A stretch of DNA of 7,152 nt from Pseudomonadota bacterium (GTDB taxonomy: Bacteria; Desulfobacterota; Desulfovibrionia; Desulfovibrionales; Desulfovibrionaceae). A program made the translations under genes and the position numbers. The notes under the pieces are model-generated. The model was not told the origin of the DNA and searched no databases. It saw nothing but the letters and a program-made list of their open reading frames with translations. Below are positions 1 through 6,844 of the stretch, one piece after another. Position 1 is the stretch's first letter; each line of letters begins with the position of its first letter. The stretch is taken from NCBI GenBank assembly GCA_023433925.1, contig JAEYTO010000118.1:1-7152 (forward strand), in the 5' to 3' direction.

Positions 1-2
1 GC

Positions 3-119
3 TCGTCAGGTTATAGCTACGTAACCACGGTGGATATTGCCAATGTCGACGGACTTAAGATCAAAGTCGAAGTGTCGGACAGACCTGGCAACATTGTTCT
101 TTCGGAAGTGACAATCTGA
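3..119 (+). CDS. C-terminal end of an unidentified protein (5' truncated by the window edge)
   Basis: Only one of the three + frames stays open from the window edge. It gives 38 residues beginning SSGYSYVTTVDIANVDG and ending in IVLSEVTI, then TGA at 117-119. The alternating hydrophobic/polar pattern (YSYVTTVDIA, LKIKVEVS, NIVLSEVTI) suggests beta strands, as in the end of a secreted, pilin-like or adhesin-like protein, but no family can be recognised from so short a piece. A possible terminator hairpin starts about 20 bases after the stop, which supports this being a real gene end. The gene converges on the response regulator. Confidence 0.55.
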   Translation, partial: SSGYSYVTTVDIANVDGLKIKVEVSDRPGNIVLSEVTI

Positions 120-137
120 TAGGGTCTTGTTAAGTTA

Positions 138-190
138 GATCCCCGGCCAGTGTTGAAGGAACTCGCCGGACCGGTGATCTTCTTTTCTTA
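138..190 (+). terminator. Possible intrinsic terminator after the upstream gene
   Basis: Arms at 138-148 (GATCCCCGGCC) and 169-179 (GACCGGTGATC) pair as GATC/GATC and CCGG/CCGG with single mismatches between blocks. A loop of about 20 nt lies between them, and a T-rich stretch TCTTCTTTTCTTA follows. Its position just after the TGA at 117-119 fits a terminator. The mismatches and long loop keep confidence low. Confidence 0.35.
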
Positions 191-300
191 ATCACGCTCA
201 CTTCGCTACCCTGAATTTCAGTCCGGCAGGAAGCCAGTGCGTTAGGAGACCTGAGTAACGGCATGGTAACGAGAATTACCGGATGATAACCAGATATCGC

Positions 301-336
301 TAACGAATCTAAGTCGGTTTTAAGATTTTCTCGTTA
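301..336. other. Imperfect hairpin downstream of the response regulator gene
   Basis: TAACGA (301-306) pairs with TCGTTA (331-336). The adjacent ATCTA (307-311) pairs with TAAGAT (321-326) with one bulged base. Four bases (327-330) are left unpaired on one side and 9 nt form the loop. It lies about 25 nt past the regulator stop codon (- strand), so it could end or stabilise that transcript. Neither strand has a T-run after it, so it is not a classic intrinsic terminator. Confidence 0.25.
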
Positions 337-361
337 TCGGTTTGCGCTTGATGGCAATACA

Positions 362-988
362 TCATTGCTGAATGGAAATTATTTCAAAGTAAAACGCCTG
401 CCGCACCAAACTTGCCGTATTGTTGGCATTGAGTTTATGTAAAAGATTTTTACGGTGTGATTCGATTGTTGTTACACTCACACAAAGTTTATCCGCGATC
501 TGGGGATTTGTTAGTCCTTTCGCGATACATTCGAGTACTTCTTGTTCTCTCCGTGTAATAACAGGACGGTCTGGTTGTCGTTGTCGTAATGTTTGCACCA
601 CCTCAGTGCTCACCCAGGTTTTGCCGATGGATACAGCACGAATGGCTTGCCATAGTTCCGTTTGTGTAACATTCTTCAAGACATATCCCTTCGCACCATT
701 GTCGAGCATATTTTGAATAAAGCTGCGTTGGTTGAATGAACTCACCGCCAGCACCGCTACTTCAGGATAATTAGTCGTTACATGTTTACATAATTCAATG
801 CCCGATTGATCGGGAAGATTAATATCCATCAGCAGAACATCGGGCTGTTCGTTTTTCAAATACGCCAGGCACGAGGCTGCATTTGTGGCGTGGCCATTGT
901 AGTCGATATCCACTGCGTCCTGCAACAAAGCGCGAAGGCCTTCAATCACCATGAAATGATCATCAACAATAAAAACATTTATCTTCAT
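362..988 (-). CDS. NarL/FixJ-family response regulator (REC + LuxR-type HTH)
   Basis: A 208-residue DNA-binding response regulator, the usual length for the NarL/FixJ family. The receiver domain (about residues 2-120) has the acidic pair D9-D10, the phospho-acceptor D55 in LLMDINLPDQSG, the switch serine at S83/S84 and the conserved K105 in GYVLKN. A linker of about 20 residues leads to a LuxR-type helix-turn-helix (about 143-205) with the signature TRREQEVLECIAKGLTNPQIA, then VTTIESHRKNLLHKLN for the recognition helix. It is expected to be phosphorylated by the kinase encoded just upstream and then bind DNA as a dimer. The ATG at 986-988 overlaps the kinase stop codon as ATGA, a sign of translational coupling in one operon. 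All key residues are present. The target genes are not shown by sequence; the divergent lipoprotein operon is a candidate by position only. Confidence 0.95.
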   Translation of the reverse strand: MKINVFIVDDHFMVIEGLRALLQDAVDIDYNGHATNAASCLAYLKNEQPDVLLMDINLPDQSGIELCKHVTTNYPEVAVLAVSSFNQRSFIQNMLDNGAKGYVLKNVTQTELWQAIRAVSIGKTWVSTEVVQTLRQRQPDRPVITRREQEVLECIAKGLTNPQIADKLCVSVTTIESHRKNLLHKLNANNTASLVRQAFYFEIISIQQ

Positions 989-2919
989 GATACCGGAAAT
1001 TCAATGAGCACGGAAGTGCCGCTGCTTTCAGAGCGCAAATGAATGGCTCCCTTTAAAAATGCTACTCTGCTCTTAATATTTTTCCATCCAATACCTCCGG
1101 CCTGGTCAAGCACGTGTGTATCAAATCCCTTTCCATCATCTTCAACGGTCAGGGTAATCGTCTTTACATCGTGTGTTAGTTGTACGATCATCTGCCGGGC
1201 TTGCGCATGTTTAATGCTGTTGTTGACAAGCTCCTGCACAATACGGTAAATGGCGATGCTCACACTCTCTTCAATAACTGATTTTGTCTCCATACCAATA
1301 CTCTGGTAATTGATCTGAATGACATTGGTCTGGTCAATCTCGTTACAAAAATCGCGCAACGCTACATCAATTCCAAAGCGCACCAACGCTTCGGGCATCA
1401 TGTTGTGGGCTACGCGTCTCATTTCTTTAATAGAGCTGTCGAGCATATCGATGCTGCGCTCAAAAGCCTGCGCGTTATCACGCGTCATGATTAAATTTCC
1501 TTTCATAGTTTGCATGGAGTGTTTAATGCCACTGAGCATACCACCCAAACCATCGTGCAGATCTTTGGCGAGACGGGTTCGTTCCTTCTCTTCGCCTCTC
1601 AGCACGGCTTCGGTGGCCGCCAGCTTTTTTTCCGTTTCCAGTTCGATGATACGTTGTTGCTGTAGTTTCTGTCGCTGTTGATAAACCCGATAAATCGAGA
1701 TGGAGATCACTACCAACGATGCAACCATCGCAATAAGCAAATAGTTAAAAAGACTTTTTTGCTTGATGGAAGCCTGCTGTAATTGAATTTGGTTTTCCTT
1801 TTCTGCTGATTCGTATTTTGTATTGAGTTCAGCGACTCGTCCAGCCACAGCTTCAAGTTGTATAAGGTTTTCGATTGAATCGGCCTTATTGCTATAAACG
1901 TTCATGCCTTTATAATCGCGGACCTGTTGTGCAATATCCGACAGAAGTTTGTATCCTTTCCCGGTATCGTCAAGAAGGTTTAGTTCAAGGCTTATCCGAA
2001 GTGACTGATGAGCATAGTAGTAGGCTGAATCGCTTTTCTCCTGAAAAAAATAGTAAATACCTAACCCTCGCAGGGCAACCACCTCAAGCTCCCGCAATTC
2101 CATCGTTCTTGAAATCGAAAGGGCTTTTAAAAAATTCACTTTCGGCTTCTTAAACTGAGACGTCACAACGTATTGGTGTCCGAGATTCAAAAGTGCATGC
2201 GCCTGTGTGAAATGATCACCAGTAGCCTCTGCTATTTGCTGCGATTCATCCAGCGCAAGGATTGCTTTGTCGAACTGTCGCATGTAATTATACACCAGTC
2301 CCTGATTAAGCAATGCCGTTGAAAGAAAAACGGAATTGTTCAGCTCACGCGCAGTAGCCACCGCTTTGTTTAACTTCGCTATCGCTTTTTCATATTGCTT
2401 GAGATCACTGTAAATAAGTCCCAGGTTTTGTGTGGCCTGCATCAGCAACACATCATCGCGCAACTTACTCGCAATTTTTTCTGCTTCGAGGTAATACTTT
2501 GCAGCGCTGTCGAGGCGCTCCAGGTAAAAGTAGGATGAACCAACATTCCCGAAACAAGCCGCCAATGTTCTACGATCACCATCCGCGCGGGCCAGTGCAA
2601 TACTTTCAAGATTAAGTTGAAGCGATGAATCGAGCAACGACTTCAGGTTGAGTACATACGTGAAGTTGGTGATGAATTTTATTTTACCTTTTGTATAATC
2701 AAGCTTATCGGAAAGTGCCTTGCATTGCCAATAATAAAAGGCAGCACTGTCAAGGTTAGTGCCCTCAAATTGTTGACCTATGTGAATGAACAGAAGTGCT
2801 TTACTGGTGTCATCTTTCGCTCCTGGCAACAACCGCAGCAAGCTATCCAGGTCCATGGGAGTTTGTGCCGCCAATGTTGTAAAGCTGAATAACAATAGGG
2901 TAACAAGAATCTTCCGCAT
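985..2919 (-). CDS. TPR-containing membrane sensor histidine kinase (HisKA_3 / HATPase_c)
   Basis: A 644-residue sensor kinase that should autophosphorylate on histidine and pass the phosphate to the regulator encoded next to it. In order: a signal peptide (1-19, MRKILVTLLLFSFTTLAAQ); about six TPR-like helical pairs (about 120-352); a membrane segment (about 390-412, LLIAMVASLVVISISIY); a Gln/Glu-rich coiled coil (about 413-450); a HisKA_3 dimerisation domain with KDLHDGLGG and phospho-acceptor H455; and an HATPase_c domain with N-box ELVNNSIKHA (N567), G1 box DDGKGFD (D595) and G2 box GGIGWKNIKSR. The order places the TPRs outside the cytoplasm as the likely sensor. I chose the ATG at 2917-2919: the longer reading frame starts with TTG at 2946 and adds nine residues ahead of a textbook signal peptide. 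The TGA (985-987) overlaps the regulator start. The ligand or partner protein is unknown. Confidence 0.93.
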   Translation of the reverse strand: MRKILVTLLLFSFTTLAAQTPMDLDSLLRLLPGAKDDTSKALLFIHIGQQFEGTNLDSAAFYYWQCKALSDKLDYTKGKIKFITNFTYVLNLKSLLDSSLQLNLESIALARADGDRRTLAACFGNVGSSYFYLERLDSAAKYYLEAEKIASKLRDDVLLMQATQNLGLIYSDLKQYEKAIAKLNKAVATARELNNSVFLSTALLNQGLVYNYMRQFDKAILALDESQQIAEATGDHFTQAHALLNLGHQYVVTSQFKKPKVNFLKALSISRTMELRELEVVALRGLGIYYFFQEKSDSAYYYAHQSLRISLELNLLDDTGKGYKLLSDIAQQVRDYKGMNVYSNKADSIENLIQLEAVAGRVAELNTKYESAEKENQIQLQQASIKQKSLFNYLLIAMVASLVVISISIYRVYQQRQKLQQQRIIELETEKKLAATEAVLRGEEKERTRLAKDLHDGLGGMLSGIKHSMQTMKGNLIMTRDNAQAFERSIDMLDSSIKEMRRVAHNMMPEALVRFGIDVALRDFCNEIDQTNVIQINYQSIGMETKSVIEESVSIAIYRIVQELVNNSIKHAQARQMIVQLTHDVKTITLTVEDDGKGFDTHVLDQAGGIGWKNIKSRVAFLKGAIHLRSESSGTSVLIEFPVS

Positions 2920-2943
2920 GAACCAGTGTTTTTCCAAAGGTAC

Positions 2944-2951
2944 CAAATCTA
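2944..2951 (-). promoter_or_regulatory. Candidate Bacteroidota -7 element for the two-component operon
   Basis: On the - strand this reads TAGATTTG, an exact match to the TAnnTTTG -7 motif used by the Bacteroidota primary sigma factor. It would start transcription a short distance before the ATG at 2919, leaving a short leader. No clear TTG -33 element is present at the usual spacing, so the call rests on the -7 box and its position. It also argues against the TTG start at 2946, which lies inside this motif. Confidence 0.4.
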
Positions 2952-2965
2952 TGCCGTACGAATGC

Positions 2966-3014
2966 TCCTGTTTTCAGGGGATAAATACTGAAATAAAAAC
3001 CTGCTAAAACAGGA
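2966..3014. repeat. 9-bp inverted repeat with nested CCTG/CAGG hairpins in the divergent promoter region
   Basis: TCCTGTTTT (2966-2974) and AAAACAGGA (3006-3014) are perfect inverse complements, 31 nt apart. Each arm also sits in its own small hairpin: CCTG-TTTT-CAGG (2967-2978; six pairs if the flanking C-G and T-G are counted) and CCTG-CTAAAA-CAGG (3000-3013). The pair lies between the two divergent operons, just upstream of the kinase -7 box. It could be a binding site for a dimeric regulator or a structured leader. The role is inferred from symmetry and position. Confidence 0.45.
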
Positions 3015-3068
3015 TTGTCTCGCCTGGGTCCATCGTTGAACTTTACTAAAAGTTTAAATCTGCATTCC

Positions 3069-4394
3069 ATGAAAAAGCTCCATTTTGCAGTGATCATTTT
3101 TATTGGTCTGATCGCCTGTGATAATTCCGAAACCCCTAAGCCAAGTATTGCGCTTCCGGAAGTAACCACAACCATGCTTGCGTCAATATCACAGACAACA
3201 GCAATGAGCGGAGGAAGTATCACCAACGCTGGGGATGTAGAAGTAACTGCAAAGGGTGTTGTGTGGAGCACCTCGACCAATCCAACAGTTGCGCTGGCAA
3301 CAAAGACTAATGATGGTATCGGCACAACCACTTTCAGCAGCGTGCTTGATAACCTTACCCCCGCTACACAATATTATATGCGAGCTTACGCAAGCAATGT
3401 TGCAGGCACAGCTTATGGCAACGAGCTAAGCTTTACCACGCTGGCAACGGCAACACAATCGCATGTGTATGTGGCCGTGCAGTTGCAAAACTCAATCAAC
3501 AAAGCGCTTTACTGGAAAGACACGGATGTAGTAGCGCTCTCTGATGGAGCAAGTCACGCCCTTGCCAAACGTGTCGCTGTTACTGAAACCGGTGTTTACA
3601 TCGCGGGTAACGAACATAATGCCTCCGGCAAGTATGTGGCAAAATATTGGAAAGACGGTATCGCATCAAATCTTTCCGATGGCAGTCACCATGCGTTCGC
3701 AGATGGACTCTTTGTACAAGGTGCCAATGTATATGTAGCCGGATCAGAAGAAACGTCCCAACAGCGCAGGGCCAAGTATTGGGAGAACGGCACGGCTACC
3801 AACCTAACCGATGGTACCAAGTTTGCCGTAGCGAACAGTGTATTTGTAGCGGATAGTAAAGTTTATGTTTCCGGTTACATGAATGAACCGATGGAAACAG
3901 CACGCTACTGGATGAACGGAAGCGAGGTAGTATTACCGAAATCCGACAATGCAGTTCGATCGGTAGCCAACGGAGTTTTTGTAATCGGTACCGATGTATA
4001 TGTTTCCGGCTATCAACAGATCACCATCAGTGGAACTGGCCGTTACATTGCCACGCTATGGAAGAACGGTGTGATTGCACTACTCGGCAATTCAGCGAAC
4101 AACAGCTATTCCACAGGTGTTACCGTTCACAACAACGATGTGTATGTATCCGGCTATGAAAACGTGAGTGGCATAAACGTAGCGAAGTATTGGAAGAACG
4201 AAACAGGCGTAAATCTCTCCGATGGTACACTCGATGAACATGCGACTTCGATTTTTATTACCGATGCTGGCGATGTCTATGTATCGGGGTATAACGGAAA
4301 TATTAACACCGGCATACAAGCCAAGTACTGGAAGAACGGAGTAAGTCACACAAATAACTCCGGTACGTATGCCTGGTCTATCTACATTTATTAG
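3069..4394 (+). CDS. Lipoprotein with FN3-like domain and seven YWKNG repeats (predicted beta-propeller)
   Basis: A 441-residue predicted lipoprotein. The signal peptide MKKLHFAVIIFIGLIAC has lipobox LIAC with lipidated C17, followed by acidic DNSE. Residues about 28-124 resemble the FN3-like domains common in Bacteroidota surface proteins (AKGVVWSTSTNPTV, LTPATQYYMRAYASNVAGTAYG, ending FTT). Residues 133-441 are seven repeats of about 45 residues with the pattern VYVSGY, then AKYWKNG, NLSDG and a closing SVFV strand. This fits a seven-bladed propeller, a scaffold usually used for binding. I chose the ATG at 3069 because the longer frame starts with TTG at 3015 and would bury the signal peptide behind 18 extra residues. 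It is the first of three co-directional lipoprotein genes and diverges from the two-component operon. No catalytic motif is visible; function unknown. Confidence 0.88.
   Translation: MKKLHFAVIIFIGLIACDNSETPKPSIALPEVTTTMLASISQTTAMSGGSITNAGDVEVTAKGVVWSTSTNPTVALATKTNDGIGTTTFSSVLDNLTPATQYYMRAYASNVAGTAYGNELSFTTLATATQSHVYVAVQLQNSINKALYWKDTDVVALSDGASHALAKRVAVTETGVYIAGNEHNASGKYVAKYWKDGIASNLSDGSHHAFADGLFVQGANVYVAGSEETSQQRRAKYWENGTATNLTDGTKFAVANSVFVADSKVYVSGYMNEPMETARYWMNGSEVVLPKSDNAVRSVANGVFVIGTDVYVSGYQQITISGTGRYIATLWKNGVIALLGNSANNSYSTGVTVHNNDVYVSGYENVSGINVAKYWKNETGVNLSDGTLDEHATSIFITDAGDVYVSGYNGNINTGIQAKYWKNGVSHTNNSGTYAWSIYIY
3465..4391 (+). repeat. Seven in-frame coding repeats (about 135 nt each)
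   Basis: Repeat units start at about 3465, 3594, 3729, 3861, 3996, 4140 and 4275, at residues V133, V176, V221, V265, V310, V358 and V403. Unit lengths are 43, 45, 44, 45, 48, 45 and 39 residues. The best-conserved parts are VYVSGY at the start, YWKNG in the middle and LSDG after it. The first unit is the most diverged (VYVAVQL, YWKDT), and the fourth and fifth lose LSDG. The DNA copies have diverged, so this is an old protein duplication, not a recent tandem DNA array. Confidence 0.85.
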
Positions 4395-4430
4395 TAACCT
4401 CTTGATACTTCTTAAAAAAAAAGAAACACG

Positions 4431-5141
4431 ATGAAATTGCACAAAGTTATGTTCGTTGGTTATTTGATTATGATTTTAACAGTAGCGTGCGGATCAGATG
4501 ATGATACCTTTCGCAACGATGCTGATTCACTGGGTGGTGTGTGGATGAGCTTTAAAGCGGGATCCGGCTTTGATAATGTTAAATGGCTTGTCTTTGATGG
4601 TGAGGGGTACATCATTGACGATCTCCCGCGCACAGGACTTTATGAGATTACTGAAAGTGATCTGGCTAACTACACACTTGGTACTTATTCGGTTAGCGGG
4701 CGTAATGTACAAGTCAGTACAGCGTACACCAACTTCACATTCAACTGGACTGATGTGAACACGCTTACCCACGAAGGGCACACCTATAAATTTTACCGCA
4801 GCACTGTACAAGACAACATGCGACTGAGTGGATCATGGACTACTTACTCCAACACGAGCGATACCTATCTTGATCAAGCCGGTGCACGACCTGTATTAAC
4901 CCTGAGCGGCGATGGCACCTTTACTGATCGTGGACTTTGGGTTACAAACTTTACAGATCCTTACGCCAACGCGGAAGCCAGTCCGGGTGAAGGCACCTAT
5001 CAGGTATTGAACTATACACTCATACTCACGTATACTGATGGCCGCGTTCGAAAACGTTCGTTCACTGGTGCGGTAAATCAAGATCCCTCAAAAAACGCCA
5101 CACTCCTTTACATCGGTAATAATCCTGTCCATAAACGATAA
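4431..5141 (+). CDS. Lipoprotein with two similar lipocalin-like halves
   Basis: A 236-residue predicted lipoprotein. The signal peptide ends in lipobox LTVAC (C20), and the mature protein begins CGSDDDTF. The S-D-D-D run just after the cysteine resembles the lipoprotein export signal described for Bacteroidota surface lipoproteins, so surface display is likely. The mature part seems to be two related beta-rich halves. Half one (about 34-124) has LGGVWMSF, WLVFDGEGYI, GTYSVSGRNVQV and HTYKFYRS. Half two (about 132-235) has LSGSWTTY, PVLTLSGDGTF, GEGTYQVLNYTLILTYTDGR and TLLYIGNNPVHK. The Gly-Trp, DG(T/E)(F/Y) and GTY.V order resembles small lipocalin-like lipoprotein domains, but I cannot name the family. 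The ATG follows an A-rich leader (AAAAAAAAAGAAACACG), 36 nt after the first lipoprotein gene. No catalytic residues can be recognised. Confidence 0.85.
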   Translation: MKLHKVMFVGYLIMILTVACGSDDDTFRNDADSLGGVWMSFKAGSGFDNVKWLVFDGEGYIIDDLPRTGLYEITESDLANYTLGTYSVSGRNVQVSTAYTNFTFNWTDVNTLTHEGHTYKFYRSTVQDNMRLSGSWTTYSNTSDTYLDQAGARPVLTLSGDGTFTDRGLWVTNFTDPYANAEASPGEGTYQVLNYTLILTYTDGRVRKRSFTGAVNQDPSKNATLLYIGNNPVHKR

Positions 5142-5147
5142 AGCATT

Positions 5148-6578
5148 ATGAAAAAAATCAAGTTGTATCACCCAATCATTTTTGCTGTTCTGGTAATACT
5201 CATCCCAGCTTGTGAAGTTGATGACCCTGGTGTTTCCAACAAACCCATTGTTACCGATCGTGGAACGGCTCAAGGCAATGCTACTACTACTACGATTGGT
5301 TCAGGCGGAGGCACACTTTCATCTGCCGATGGCAAACTTACTGTAATCATTCCTGTCGGTGCATTAACTTCAAACACCACTGTCTCGATACTGCCGATCA
5401 GCAACGAAGGCCCTCTTGGTTTAGGATTGGGGTACCGGCTCTCGCCCGAAGGCACAACCTTTACAAAACCGGTAACCCTTACTTTTAACTATGATGAAGA
5501 TTTGCTTGACAACACCAGCGAAGATTTTTTATGGGTCATCACCCAGGCTGACGATAACAGCTGGAGGGCTGTCTTGAAAAGTGAAGTCAACACCATTGCC
5601 AATACCGCAACCGTTACTACCACACACTTTAGCGATTGGGCATTAGGACGTTTCATCGATCTCAACCTGGAGCCGGCATCAAAAACGGTATTGAGAGGAA
5701 AATCGGTCGCATTGAAACTCAACGGTTTTTCACGCGATCATGCGCAAACCGATGATGAACTTGTTCCCCTAGCACCGATCGATCCCAATACCGACGTACT
5801 GCAACTTTTAACCACCATTGCTCTCAACGAAGAACAATTGCTAGACTTTCGTATTACGGGTTGGTCGCTTAACGGAGCCGGTGCACCCATATCGAATAGT
5901 AATGGTTCACTCAGTGCTTCAAAAAATACGGCCACATATAAAGCGCCAGATGCTAAACCAACCATCAATCCGGCAGCCGTATCGGTTCACCTGGAAGCAT
6001 TGCAAAGTGGAACTTCACAAATTACCCAATACACGGTTACCTCCAGTATTTCGGTCATCGAATCCGACTTGTATGTGATGGTTAAGGTAGATGGCGAGAC
6101 CCACGAATACTATCAGTATGGTTTCAATGGCAGTACACCACCCGATCCCAATAACATCAGCATCGCCAACTGCGGCAGTAACGGTGATGGTGGATTGGCC
6201 ATAACAGGATCATTCATTCAAAATGCAACAACGGTAGTTTCAGGCTTTGCACTTGAGATTTCGAATCCTGCAGGTGGAACTGTTGCGTTAAACTGTCTGC
6301 AAAACGATGGCGAAGATGACGCCTCCTTTCAACTTGCAAATGGAGAAAATTATTATTCACTGGATTACGCTACGCGCACTCAAGTCAATCAGAACTGCAT
6401 CTACAACTACTTGTGTAGCAATGTTTCGATTACGTTTGTTACGTACGAAGATGAGATGATGGGAAATGTGCGCGGCTATTTTTCAGGCACGTTGTATGAG
6501 CCAGGAAATGCTGAAGCATGTCAGTCAGACATTCCTCACACCATTGAAGGCGAGTTCTGGTTAAAACGGGCGAACTAA
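5148..6578 (+). CDS. Lipoprotein with ZU5-like domain and cysteine-containing C-terminal domain
   Basis: A 476-residue predicted lipoprotein whose signal peptide ends in lipobox IPAC (C22), followed by EVDDP. Residues about 48-168 look like a ZU5-like beta domain: GSGGGTLSSADGKLTVIIPVGAL, the ISNEGPLG stretch, YRLSPEGTTFTKPVTLTFNY and a closing TTHFSDWALG. Residues about 170-305 form a beta-rich, Ig-like stretch with GSLSASKNTATYKAPDAKP. Residues about 306-476 form a separate domain with five cysteines (342, 383, 417, 423, 458), enough for two disulfides, and the ending GYFSGTLY...HTIEGEFWLKR, a style seen in uncharacterised Bacteroidota lipoproteins. The gene starts 6 nt after the previous stop, so it is almost certainly in the same operon. 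ZU5 domains are usually structural or binding modules; no enzymatic motif is seen. The ZU5 call is by pattern and needs a profile search. Confidence 0.85.
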   Translation: MKKIKLYHPIIFAVLVILIPACEVDDPGVSNKPIVTDRGTAQGNATTTTIGSGGGTLSSADGKLTVIIPVGALTSNTTVSILPISNEGPLGLGLGYRLSPEGTTFTKPVTLTFNYDEDLLDNTSEDFLWVITQADDNSWRAVLKSEVNTIANTATVTTTHFSDWALGRFIDLNLEPASKTVLRGKSVALKLNGFSRDHAQTDDELVPLAPIDPNTDVLQLLTTIALNEEQLLDFRITGWSLNGAGAPISNSNGSLSASKNTATYKAPDAKPTINPAAVSVHLEALQSGTSQITQYTVTSSISVIESDLYVMVKVDGETHEYYQYGFNGSTPPDPNNISIANCGSNGDGGLAITGSFIQNATTVVSGFALEISNPAGGTVALNCLQNDGEDDASFQLANGENYYSLDYATRTQVNQNCIYNYLCSNVSITFVTYEDEMMGNVRGYFSGTLYEPGNAEACQSDIPHTIEGEFWLKRAN

Positions 6579-6722
6579 TTTATCAAATCCAGTTATGGGT
6601 CCCTTGGACTCAGATAGGCTCATACCTGGCACACTTCGTCAGGGCTGTCCTTATGGAACCGGCACCTTCGTGAAATGGAGCTGAAATCTGAAATTTATCA
6701 TCGTAATTTTTCTCTGCTATTT
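6579..6722. other. Non-coding stretch between the lipoprotein operon and the IS remnants
   Basis: No credible gene on either strand. It contains an imperfect direct repeat, GGCACACTTCGTCAGGGCTG (from about 6628) and GGCACCTTCGTGAAATGGAGCTG-like sequence (from about 6661), whose origin I cannot tell. A frame continuous with the IstB-like tail stays open back to about 6618, but its residues do not resemble IstB, so a deletion or rearrangement breakpoint probably lies near 6720. Confidence 0.4.
6597..6611 (+). terminator. Weak hairpin after the lipoprotein operon
   Basis: GGGTCC-CTT-GGACTC forms a short stem (GTCC/GGAC plus one wobble and one G-C pair) with a 3-nt loop, about 19 nt after the TAA of the last lipoprotein gene. 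No T-run follows, so intrinsic termination is doubtful. It may only be a chance palindrome or an RNA 3'-end stabiliser. Confidence 0.2.
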
Positions 6723-6800
6723 ACAAGCTTTGAACTGCAAGGCGAATCGATGCGAAAACGTCCCACACTCCAGCAGGAAAAATCACGCGAAACCAACTAA
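6723..6800 (+). pseudogene. istB: 3' remnant of an IstB-like IS21-family ATPase gene
   Basis: This frame encodes TSFELQGESMRKRP and ends LQQEKSRETN with TAA at 6798-6800. The stretch ELQGESMRK matches the usual C-terminal ending of IstB proteins (a pattern like IELKGESMRK), the AAA+ helper ATPase of IS21-family transposition. Only about 20 residues are recognisable of roughly 250 in a full IstB. No istA and no Walker motifs lie upstream, so this is a dead fragment. The link is strengthened by IS21-type terminal repeats that follow at the expected place after an istB stop. The exact left limit of homology is uncertain. Confidence 0.6.
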
Positions 6801-6844
6801 AAAAAATAAATACCTTTGAAGCGTCAAAACTTAACGCAAGGCAG

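Noticed and set aside
3036..3062. Promoter for the lipoprotein operon (TTG at 3036-3038, TAAATCTG at 3055-3062)
   Set aside because: Spacer of only 16 nt, one mismatch in the -7 box, and the start of transcription would fall on the ATG itself; I could not find a convincing promoter for this operon.
3015..3068. N-terminal extension of the first lipoprotein from TTG 3015
   Set aside because: It would put 18 residues before a standard lipoprotein signal peptide; the ATG at 3069 gives MKK...LIAC directly.
2843..3331. 162-residue - strand open frame across the divergent intergenic region
   Set aside because: It overlaps the kinase N-terminus and the first lipoprotein gene on opposite strands and its protein has no recognisable signal or domain; it is a shadow frame.
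4092..4442. 116-residue - strand open frame inside the first lipoprotein gene
   Set aside because: Antisense to the repeat region, whose regular codon pattern keeps the opposite frame open by chance; no domain.
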